From Actinomycetota bacterium (lineage in GTDB: Bacteria; Actinomycetota; Humimicrobiia; Humimicrobiales; Humimicrobiaceae): a stretch of DNA of 12,823 bases. Shown in pieces: positions 1 to 6,061 of the stretch (position 1 is the stretch's first letter; every line of letters starts with the position of its first letter). Where the stretch lies: contig JAQUMQ010000017.1 in NCBI GenBank assembly GCA_028718045.1, positions 1-12,823 on the forward strand. The letters run 5' to 3'. Below the pieces are notes generated by a model. It saw nothing but the letters and a program-made list of their open reading frames with translations, did no database searches and was not told where the DNA came from. The position numbers and the translations under genes are program-made.

Positions 1-23
1 TATTGGGGAAGTCCCCCATGCAG

Positions 24-844
24 GTCGCACCCCGTGCGGGTGCGTGGATTGAAACATCTTAAACATGCCTCTTGTTATTTGAGGTAGTGTCGCACCCCGT
101 GCGGGTGCGTGGATTGAAACTCTCTTGGGGGTGTGGTACCCCCTATGGCATAAGGTCGCACCCCGTGCGGGTGCGTGGATTGAAACGTATAGGATATATT
201 ATAAAATCGATGGCGGTACAAGTCGCACCCCGTGCGGGTGCGTGGATTGAAACAGAGAAAAGGCAAACTTTAGAAGTTAATTTTCAGTCGCACCCCGTGC
301 GGGTGCGTGGATTGAAACTTGCCATTGAATTAACAAATGTATAAGTTTTGTGTCGCACTCCGTGCGGGTGCGTGGATTGAAACTTGCCATTGAATTAACA
401 AATGTATAAGTTTTGTGTCGCACCCCGTGCGGGTGCGTGGATTGAAACATGAACTCGATAACTTTAGCCTGCGGAATGTGCTGTCGCACCCCGTGCGGGT
501 GCGTGGATTGAAACAACAGCTGCCTTTATTGCTCTTGCTCCTCCAAAGTCGCACCCCGTGCGGGTGCGTGGATTGAAACTTTAGCTACCGCCAGGATATT
601 GTTAAAATACTCATGTCGCACCCCGTGCGGGTGCGTGGATTGAAACACTTAGTTTTGTTAAGCTTCCACCGCTTGCTTGGTCGCACCCCGTGCGGGTGCG
701 TGGATTGAAACAAAACAAAAGATAGCGCAGTTGATAAACCTTTCGTGTCGCACCCCGTGCGGGTGCGTGGATTGAAACTTAAAGACAAACAACCAGTAGA
801 GGGAATACTTACGTCGCACCCCGTGCGGGTGCGTGGATTGAAAT
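24..844 (+). CRISPR. Type I-C CRISPR array, trailer-side part (13 repeats, 12 full spacers)
   Basis: Thirteen 32-bp repeats begin at 24, 89, 155, 222, 287, 352, 417, 483, 548, 615, 680, 747 and 813. They are separated by spacers of 33 to 35 bp. Each repeat starts GTCGCAC and ends GGATTGAAAC. A 7-bp stem, CGCACCC with GGGTGCG, is followed by an 11-base tail, TGGATTGAAAC. This matches type I-C repeats, where Cas5 cuts at the stem base and leaves an 11-nt 5' handle. The ATTGAAAC end fixes crRNA sense as the plus strand, so the leader lies to the left. Bases 1-23 look like the end of another spacer, so the array continues off the window. The last repeat ends in T instead of C (844), as expected of a degenerate trailer repeat. 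Repeat 6 has C to T at 359. No cas genes are visible. Confidence 0.97.
319..416 (+). repeat. Duplicated CRISPR spacer flanking a mutated repeat
   Basis: The 33-base spacers at 319-351 and 384-416 are identical. The repeat between them (352-383) is the only internal repeat with a substitution (C to T at 359, repeat position 8, inside the stem). The change replaces a C-G pair of the hairpin with T-G, so a U-G wobble can still form in RNA. A tandem duplication of one repeat-spacer unit followed by a point mutation explains this most simply. Confidence 0.95.
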
Positions 845-864
845 TTGGTACATTTTTCGATTGT

Positions 865-893
865 AAAAAACATATGCAGCAGCTGCATATGTT
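865..893 (-). terminator. Intrinsic terminator-like hairpin with T6, minus strand
   Basis: The arms AACATATGCAG (869-879) and CTGCATATGTT (883-893) form a perfect 11-bp stem with a 3-base loop. On the minus strand the stem is followed directly by six T (870-865, shared with the stem foot). On the plus strand there is no T-tract. It lies 24 bases beyond the last CRISPR repeat and 26 bases past the stop of the minus-strand ORF at 920-1111. It probably ends minus-strand transcription there and so keeps antisense transcripts out of the array. Confidence 0.6.
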
Positions 894-919
894 AACGCTT
901 TCCAATATAAGCTTATGTC

Positions 920-1111
920 TTAAATAAGATGAAATACTTGTAAATTTATATAAATTATATTTGCTACCTCAAAGTCAACTAAAAGCCAGTTCTTCTTGAT
1001 TTTATCCCTGACACTTTCTTTTTTTATTAAAAATCCCATCTTTTCAGCAAAACAATCATTAAATTGGGCAGAAATCCCGGCGGAAATTGTATTTATACCT
1101 GGGGGATCCAA
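920..1111 (-). pseudogene. Small unrecognised ORF, probable gene remnant
   Basis: I do not recognise this product. The frame is open for about 68 codons after an in-frame TAA at 1130-1132. The only usual start is a TTG at 1111 with no convincing ribosome site, giving 63 residues. The protein begins near a DPPGINTISAG stretch, has a lysine-rich middle (KKESVRDKIKKNW) and ends with a hydrophobic tail (NIIYINLQVFHLI). No signal peptide or known motif is visible. A strong minus-strand hairpin with T6 follows the stop by 26 bases, which is the best sign that a transcribed gene once ended here. It may be the 3' part of a decayed gene or a chance frame. Confidence 0.25.
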
Positions 1112-1195
1112 AAGACAAGTTCTTTTAAATTAATAAAGTAAATTAAATTTTCTGGTTTCGGATCTACTTCTTGATTATCAGAAGTGTGGGGTTTC

Positions 1196-1372
1196 ATGGC
1201 TAAAACCGAACTGATAAAAGAAGAAAAGAAAAAAGCAATCCGATTCATAAAAGAGTATTTTATATCTGAGCGAAACGAAGATATAGACGACCTGGCTGCT
1301 GAATTGGTTCTGGACTTTATCCAGGGTCGGATTTTACTGTGGTCGATAAGGATAATTATCTTGATTATTTAG
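1196..1372 (+). pseudogene. Truncated DUF2164-type small protein gene
   Basis: Residues 1 to about 46 (from ATG 1196) resemble the N-terminal part of DUF2164 proteins: an EEKKKAI stretch, then IKEYF, an acidic NEDIDDLAAEL stretch and LDF. The family's function is unknown and its members are usually about 80 residues, often continuing with a GPYxYN-like segment. Here the match ends after LDF, and the frame runs into a hydrophobic tail (ILLWSIRIIILII) and a stop at 58 residues. A neighbouring frame gives another short reading (SDFTVVDKDNYLDYLV, stop 1375-1377) that does not look like the missing DUF2164 end. The gene therefore looks joined to foreign or deleted sequence rather than simply frameshifted. 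A GTG at 1184 would add four residues, but the family alignment favours the ATG. The gene converges on the ATPase at 1382. Confidence 0.5.
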
Positions 1373-1381
1373 TTTAAGAAT

Positions 1382-2524
1382 TTATATGCCAAGGTCACCA
1401 TCCCATAATCTGTCCAGAAATGTTGTCCATGGCATTATTTTAATTTCGCCAACTTCTCTGGGGTATTTTTCCTGGCTCACAACTATAAGATTTTTTATTT
1501 TCCCATCCTCACGTAATGCTTTGAGGCTTCTCAGGTCAATATCATGAACCATCTTGCCGGATTTTATCTCCAGAGCTATTTCTTTGTCTCCAAGGATGAA
1601 ATCTACCTCGTATCCGGTACTTGTCCGCCAGTATGTTATATCCATATCAGGATTCCTGTAAGCTCTGTAAGCCTGCAATTCCATTAAAATAAAATGCTCG
1701 AATGATTTTCCAAATTCAGGAGTCCCTTCCGTCGGCTGTCTTCTGGTAAGATAATTACTTATCCCGATATCAAACAAATAAAATTTCTTGGTTTGTATCA
1801 ATCTTCTTGTTTTAGAGCTTTTCCAGGAAGCAATATTAAAACCAAGCATTGTAGTCTCAAGAATATCAAAATAAGAATGGACAACTTTGGCACTCACACC
1901 AGATTCTCTGGCAACATTGTTATAATTTAGCAACTCCCCTGACATTAGTGCCGCCACTCTTAAGAATTCACTGAATTGAGGAATATTCTGAATCTGAGCT
2001 TCTTGTGCAATTTCTTCTTTTAAATAGTCCGCAACATATGATCTTATTAAGTCCAGCGGTTTAGAAGATAAAAAGTGCGGTGGCAACATTCCGGAGATCA
2101 TTATTTTTTCCAGATTTATATTGCCGACTTCCTTATAGGAGAAGGGTAGTAACTGATAACGCAGAGCCCGACCGGCCAGTAGGTTGGTATGGCTTCTTCT
2201 TAGCTTTCTTGCACTGGAGCTTGTCAGTAAAAAAATTATTTTTTTGTTTTCCATCATCCAATGGATTTCATCCAGAAGCATTGGAGCTTTTTGGATTTCG
2301 TCTATAATAATTATTTTTTTGGTATTCTGGAATCTTTCTCTAAGCAAGGATGGTCTTGAAGCATATTCTGAAAATACATCGGTCTGCAACAAATCGATTA
2401 GTATAATATTATCAGCGCTTAGATTATATTTTATCCAGTGACTTTTTCCTGTTCTTCGTGCTCCCCAGAGGAAAGAAGAATATTTTGTATCAATATCTAG
2501 AAGTCTTTTGATATTTTGACCCAT
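1382..2524 (-). CDS. AAA-type ATPase with DUF4143 C-terminal domain
   Basis: This is a cytoplasmic P-loop ATPase of the AAA_14/DUF4143 family, of unknown cellular role. Numbering from ATG 2524 (380 residues), Walker A is GARRTGKS at 21-28. Walker B is IIIIDE with D75 and E76, followed by IQKAP. A TSSSARKL segment near 105 is the usual sensor region. The C-terminal half carries a PD-(D/E)XK-like core: EVDF (D308), then EIKSG (E319, K321). Length is normal for the family. A TTG at 2554 would add ten residues, but the segment from the ATG aligns better with relatives. Neither start has a clear ribosome site, and a TATAAT sequence (minus strand) lies only a few bases upstream of the ATG. The gene lies alone between two broken genes. 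Such ATPases are common single-gene accessory loci, so recent gain is plausible but not shown. Confidence 0.85.
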   Translation of the reverse strand: MGQNIKRLLDIDTKYSSFLWGARRTGKSHWIKYNLSADNIILIDLLQTDVFSEYASRPSLLRERFQNTKKIIIIDEIQKAPMLLDEIHWMMENKKIIFLLTSSSARKLRRSHTNLLAGRALRYQLLPFSYKEVGNINLEKIMISGMLPPHFLSSKPLDLIRSYVADYLKEEIAQEAQIQNIPQFSEFLRVAALMSGELLNYNNVARESGVSAKVVHSYFDILETTMLGFNIASWKSSKTRRLIQTKKFYLFDIGISNYLTRRQPTEGTPEFGKSFEHFILMELQAYRAYRNPDMDITYWRTSTGYEVDFILGDKEIALEIKSGKMVHDIDLRSLKALREDGKIKNLIVVSQEKYPREVGEIKIMPWTTFLDRLWDGDLGI

Positions 2525-2558
2525 ATGGCTATTATATCTAGATAAAATTACCAATTGA

Positions 2559-2759
2559 AATATTAAATGGTTTTTTCAAAGGGCTATCATTGGTGGTTTG
2601 CAAAATAGTGGGTATTCGGAACAGTCATACGGTACGCCAAGTTTTGGTGTCGATCTTTCCGGAATATGGGAACGGGAAGGGCTTATGGCTGATAATGAAA
2701 TCAACTCCCAACTTACCAAAATAGACAAATTATTACGTGAAATAGAAGTAACGAAATAA
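2559..2759 (+). pseudogene. 3' fragment of an unrecognised gene
   Basis: A plus-strand frame is open from just after a TGA (2556-2558) to TAA 2757-2759, 66 codons. It has no good start or ribosome site at its beginning. The codon pattern looks coding: a Gly/Ser/Tyr-rich part (GGLQNSGYSEQSYGTPSFG), then GVDLSGIWEREGLM, then an amphipathic helix-like end (INSQLTKIDKLLREIE). I cannot assign a family. An internal ATG (near 2689) preceded by GGGAAGGG could give a very short peptide, but the preceding codons in the same frame argue for the tail of a larger lost gene. It begins 34 bases from the divergent ATPase start, so that gene may have replaced the missing part. Confidence 0.4.
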
Positions 2760-2919
2760 ATGCGAAAGTGTAAATTGCAGAATCTAACGTGCTATAAATA
2801 TTTAAGGCAATCGGGAACAACGAAATTAATGTTAAAAACTTGAATTGTTGAAATCAAATGCAACATATATTTATAACTGTTATCAAAAAATAATAATTGC
2901 TGCAATCGGAATTTACCTT

Positions 2920-3930
2920 TTACCTTTTCATGCTTTCCATGACTTCTTTTGTGATCAGCTCGACCAGCGAGTCGTAAACGACTGTTTTGGCGTTAGGCTT
3001 GAATTGAGGCTCGCTTAAGCCGCAGCTTGATTCATCACAGGAGATACATAAAGTTTTATCGGAAGCTGTAATATTTTTGCTTCCAAATACTTCCATTCTT
3101 TCCATGACGATATTTTTTATGTTTTTCTGAACTATTTTAGATAAATCTCCGTAACTTATGCAATCAGGATTTTCAGATAAGAAAACTCTTACGGCTTTTA
3201 CTGCGCCGGCAGACATTTCGGTATAAAAATTGATCTTTGAAATTCCAAGACTTATTGCTTTTTTGAAATCATCATCGGATATTCCTGATCCTCCATGTAA
3301 AACTATAGGTATAGGTATGGCTTTATTTATTTTGTCTATTCTTTCAAAATCAAGGTTTGGTTTTCCCTTATAGGTTCCATGTACATTGCCTACGGAAATT
3401 GCAAGAGCATCCACTCCGGTCTCTTCGTAAAACCTTACTGCATCCTCTACTTTCGTAAAAGACTCGACACTGGCTTCATGAGGAGTTGGAGCGGCTATGC
3501 CGACAGCTTCCCCTCCGATATTTCCTATTTCGCCTTCCACCCCGACACCAACGCTGTGCGCGATCTTTACGATTTCTTTTGTTTTTTTAATATTTACGTC
3601 AAGGGTTTCTTCACTGCAGTCAAACATAACGGAAGTAAACCCTGCCCGTATCGCTCTTATTATGGTATCGAAATTTTTTCCGTGATCGAGATTGACACAA
3701 ACCGGGATGTCGACCTCTTTGGCAGCTCTGATAATTGCGGGTGCTATATGCTCGAGATTCAAATACCTGAAATGAACTTCGGCTAGCTGCATTATAACGG
3801 GTGAGTTGGATTCGATGGCTGCTTCTATTATCGGATCTATAAAATTAATACTTGTAACATTAAAAGCCCCTACGGCATATTTATTTTTGCTTGAATGGTT
3901 TAATAGATCTTTTAAATTAATAAGTGCCAT
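2920..3930 (-). CDS. fba: Class II (zinc) fructose-bisphosphate-type aldolase
   Basis: Class II aldolases reversibly split fructose 1,6-bisphosphate into dihydroxyacetone phosphate and glyceraldehyde 3-phosphate in cytoplasmic glycolysis and gluconeogenesis. Visible motifs are NLDHG with catalytic D82 and zinc ligand H83, FDCS at 103-106, VEGEIG with E134, GNVHGTYKG with zinc ligand H184, LHGGSG with H212, and KINFYTEM at 232-239. The 336 residues exceed the usual 285 to 310. The excess is a C-terminal part with a cysteine cluster, C295-x2-C298-x4-C303, before a final helix. The start ATG at 3930 has an AGGAGG eight bases upstream. A tagatose- or other ketose-bisphosphate aldolase is possible, because substrate range is hard to read within this family. 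The gene stands alone, divergent from the band-7 gene, with its own promoter. Confidence 0.9.
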   Translation of the reverse strand: MALINLKDLLNHSSKNKYAVGAFNVTSINFIDPIIEAAIESNSPVIMQLAEVHFRYLNLEHIAPAIIRAAKEVDIPVCVNLDHGKNFDTIIRAIRAGFTSVMFDCSEETLDVNIKKTKEIVKIAHSVGVGVEGEIGNIGGEAVGIAAPTPHEASVESFTKVEDAVRFYEETGVDALAISVGNVHGTYKGKPNLDFERIDKINKAIPIPIVLHGGSGISDDDFKKAISLGISKINFYTEMSAGAVKAVRVFLSENPDCISYGDLSKIVQKNIKNIVMERMEVFGSKNITASDKTLCISCDESSCGLSEPQFKPNAKTVVYDSLVELITKEVMESMKR

Positions 3931-3976
3931 AAAATAATCCTCCTAAAAGTTAATAAATTCTTTATTTTAAAATGAG

Positions 3977-4006
3977 ATTGTAAACAATACCATGTTTACA
4001 GTAAAC
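3977..4006 (-). promoter_or_regulatory. Aldolase promoter overlapped by inverted-repeat operator
   Basis: On the minus strand a -35-like TTTACT (4005-4000) is 17 bases from a -10-like TACAAT (3982-3977), 47 bases before the aldolase ATG. TGTAAAC (3979-3985) and GTTTACA (3994-4000) form a 7-bp dyad with an 8-base spacer. GTTTAC-A-GTAAAC (3994-4006) forms a second, overlapping dyad. The three half-sites cover the -10 and the spacer, as expected of a repressor site. The pattern is loosely similar to sugar-responsive LacI-type sites, but I cannot name the regulator. Confidence 0.45.
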
Positions 4007-4203
4007 CCAATCATTAAAATAATTTGGCAAACTTTAAAAAGTACCGGATAATTTTGCGGTGCTTTTATGAATTATACCTAATTATAATTTTTTTAGAAAT
4101 ATATATTAATTTAAGTTACAATTTTATAAAATCATTTAATAAGATCGAGTAAGAAACAGATTTTGAATTCGATGTCTTCGTTATTACTATTCGAAAAATT
4201 ACA

Positions 4204-4224
4204 AATTGTATCGACAATTGGAGG
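4204..4224 (+). promoter_or_regulatory. Ribosome site of band-7 gene with adjacent small hairpin
   Basis: AATTGT (4204-4209) and ACAATT (4214-4219) can pair around ATCG. The stem ends exactly where GGAGG (4220-4224) begins. It is an AT-rich 6-bp stem, so it is probably weak. It could modulate access to the ribosome site or act as a protein-binding dyad. Confidence 0.3.
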
Positions 4225-4230
4225 TTATTA

Positions 4231-5187
4231 ATGAAAATCAGGCTGGTAAGAAATATTATTATTTCGGTGTTTGCTTTTGTGATTTTTGTGATTCTTTTAT
4301 TTAACAGCTTTGTAATAGTCAATGCGGGCAATGTAAAAGTCTTGACTCAATTAGGCAGAACTACCGGTGTGATTTTTTACCCCGGATTTCACATAAAAGC
4401 ACCTTTTTTTCAAAATACCGTAAATTATTCCACAAGGCAGGTAACTTATGAAACAAGCGATGCTTCTGAAGTAAGCACCGCAAATTATCCGGATTATGTA
4501 ATAGATACGACTTCATCTGACGGTCAGCAAGTCAAGCTCAAATACACGATAAGGTTTTCGATAGACTCAAAACAAACAGTCTGGATTTTAAATAACATAG
4601 GTACGATGGATGACTTGGTCGAGAAAGTAGTAAAAGCAGAATCGAGATCAATTAGCCGTAATATTCCTAAAAAATATACTGCCGCTCAGCTTTATTCAAG
4701 AGGCGTTTTTGATGTCCAGGAAGAAATACACAGCACACTTAGAGAAAAGTTTAGTAAAAATGGTGTTATCATGGATGATTTTCTCTTGAGGAAAATTGAT
4801 TTCACCGATCAGTATTTTAATGTTCTGGAGGAAAAACAGATTGCGGAAGAAAGGATTGTTGTAGAAAAAAATATCCTTGAGCAGGAAAAAATAAAAAAAG
4901 AGCAAGCTATCGTAAAAGCACAGGCGGAAGCTGAACAAATAAAAATCAAAGGCGAAGCATTGAAGTCATATCCTCAGATTATCCAGCTCGAGTTTATTCA
5001 AAAGATGTCTCCGAATATTAACTGGGGTATACTTCCCGAAGGGGTACTGCCGTTTCTTGATCTTGCTAAGATATCAGGCGGTCTGGGAGGTATCACTCAA
5101 AATACTCAGGACATGGGTCAGGAAAGTACGAATACATCGACGGATGCAACAGACATATATGAAGAGACTACCACCACAATAGAATGA
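4231..5187 (+). CDS. SPFH/band-7 (prohibitin/HflC-like) membrane protein
   Basis: This 318-residue protein has one N-terminal membrane segment (about residues 8-30, very hydrophobic). A band-7/SPFH domain follows (about 32-200), then a charged coiled coil rich in E, K, Q and A (about 200-250). It ends in a Thr/Ser/Glu-rich tail (QESTNTSTDATD, ending EETTTTIE). The order signal anchor, SPFH, coiled coil and the segment RSISRNIPKKYTAAQLYSRG resemble prohibitin/HflC relatives. These assemble into large membrane rings or microdomains and often modulate membrane proteases. No hflK partner or protease is adjacent, so the role is inferred only from the family. ATG 4231 has a clear GGAGG six bases upstream. 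A 6-bp hairpin (4204-4219) ends immediately before that ribosome site. The stop lies inside a 24-base tandem duplication. Confidence 0.85.
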   Translation: MKIRLVRNIIISVFAFVIFVILLFNSFVIVNAGNVKVLTQLGRTTGVIFYPGFHIKAPFFQNTVNYSTRQVTYETSDASEVSTANYPDYVIDTTSSDGQQVKLKYTIRFSIDSKQTVWILNNIGTMDDLVEKVVKAESRSISRNIPKKYTAAQLYSRGVFDVQEEIHSTLREKFSKNGVIMDDFLLRKIDFTDQYFNVLEEKQIAEERIVVEKNILEQEKIKKEQAIVKAQAEAEQIKIKGEALKSYPQIIQLEFIQKMSPNINWGILPEGVLPFLDLAKISGGLGGITQNTQDMGQESTNTSTDATDIYEETTTTIE

Positions 5188-5220
5188 TGAATTTAAATTA
5201 CAATAGAATGATGAATTTAA
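5176..5220 (+). repeat. 24-base tandem duplication over the band-7 stop codon
   Basis: An identical 21-base segment (starting ACAATAGAATGATG) occurs at 5176-5196 and 5200-5220, a period of 24 bases. The first copy contains the last codons and the TGA stop (5185-5187) of the band-7 gene. The second is non-coding and runs directly into TATAAT (5222-5227), a possible -10 for the downstream transporter. It looks like a replication-slippage duplication. Confidence 0.9.
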
Positions 5221-5338
5221 GTATAATATAAATATAATTTAAGCTGGGCTGATTACCGATGAATTCAGTTAGAAATACGATAGCAAGACTTTGGTACTTG
5301 AATTATTAAAATTTAAGCTCATTATAATCGAGATAGTT

Positions 5339-5947
5339 ATGTTGTCCATTTTTAAACAAAAGTTTTTTGATTGGCAGAACAAAATTAAAAACTACAACAA
5401 GATTGCAAATATCTCGTCAAATTTAAGAAGGTATTTTGCCACGAGCGGTTTTGATGGGATAATTACGATCCTGGGAGTTCTTGCAGGAAATTATGTTGTC
5501 AAGGTAAGCGATTTTAAACATATAATAGTTGTCAGTTTTGCGATGAGTATTTCCGTAGGAGTATCAGGAGTATGGGGAGTGTATTTTTTTGAAAGCGCGG
5601 AAAGAAAGAAGGAAATAGAAGACCTGGAGAATTCGACACTTTATAATCTTGATCATACGGTAATTTATTATGCGTTAAGGTATGCTACAAGGATTTCCGC
5701 ATTGGTAAACGGATTTTCTGCGGCAGTAACTGCATTAATTCCGGTAATACCGTTTTTTTTCGGCAAATATCTGCCTATGAACATATGTTACATACTGGCA
5801 TTTGCGATCTCGCTCTTGCTGCTTTTTGCCATCGGGTTGTTTCTTGGGAAAATTTCAAGAGCAAGGCTCGTTTTAAGCGGCATAAAGATGCTTCTCGCAG
5901 GAGTATTTTGTGTTATATTAAGCCTTGTGCTTGATTTTGTTTTTTAA
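5339..5947 (+). CDS. VIT1/CCC1-family membrane protein (putative Fe2+/Mn2+ transporter)
   Basis: From ATG 5339 this is 202 residues with five likely membrane segments at about 36-54, 60-83, 118-140, 148-168 and 180-200, the number typical of the family. Family features are RRYFATSGFDGIITILGV with a conserved Asp (D39) in segment 1, and SGVWGVYFFESAERKKEIEDLE at the end of segment 2, whose Glu cluster suits divalent metal binding. An IPVIPF turn and a final GIKMLLAG segment are also present. Relatives move iron or manganese across membranes; direction and metal are not readable here. A TTG at 5291 would add 16 residues without a ribosome site, so I prefer the ATG, though its own site (GAG, six bases before) is weak. 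It follows the band-7 gene by 151 bases and may be cotranscribed with it or use TATAAT at 5222. It converges on glutamine synthetase. Confidence 0.8.
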   Translation: MLSIFKQKFFDWQNKIKNYNKIANISSNLRRYFATSGFDGIITILGVLAGNYVVKVSDFKHIIVVSFAMSISVGVSGVWGVYFFESAERKKEIEDLENSTLYNLDHTVIYYALRYATRISALVNGFSAAVTALIPVIPFFFGKYLPMNICYILAFAISLLLLFAIGLFLGKISRARLVLSGIKMLLAGVFCVILSLVLDFVF

Positions 5948-6061
5948 TAACCAGCTTTTAATATCAATATTTAATTTTAACAATATAAAAACAAAGATTA
6001 TCGATAATAAAAGATAAGAAAACAAAAACCTCTTTTATAACGGTATCCTTAGCACTTATTA

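Noticed and set aside
72..905. Open reading frames across the CRISPR array on both strands
   Set aside because: They are repeat-derived shadows: the translated protein simply repeats the same motif once per CRISPR repeat.
2080..2441. Plus-strand frames inside the ATPase gene
   Set aside because: They lie antisense to an intact, well-recognised ATPase and have no ribosome site or recognisable motif.
5997..6008. ATTATCGATAAT palindrome in the convergent gap before glnA
   Set aside because: Short, AT-rich and without a T-tract on either side. No function can be supported, and the gap shows no clear bidirectional terminator.
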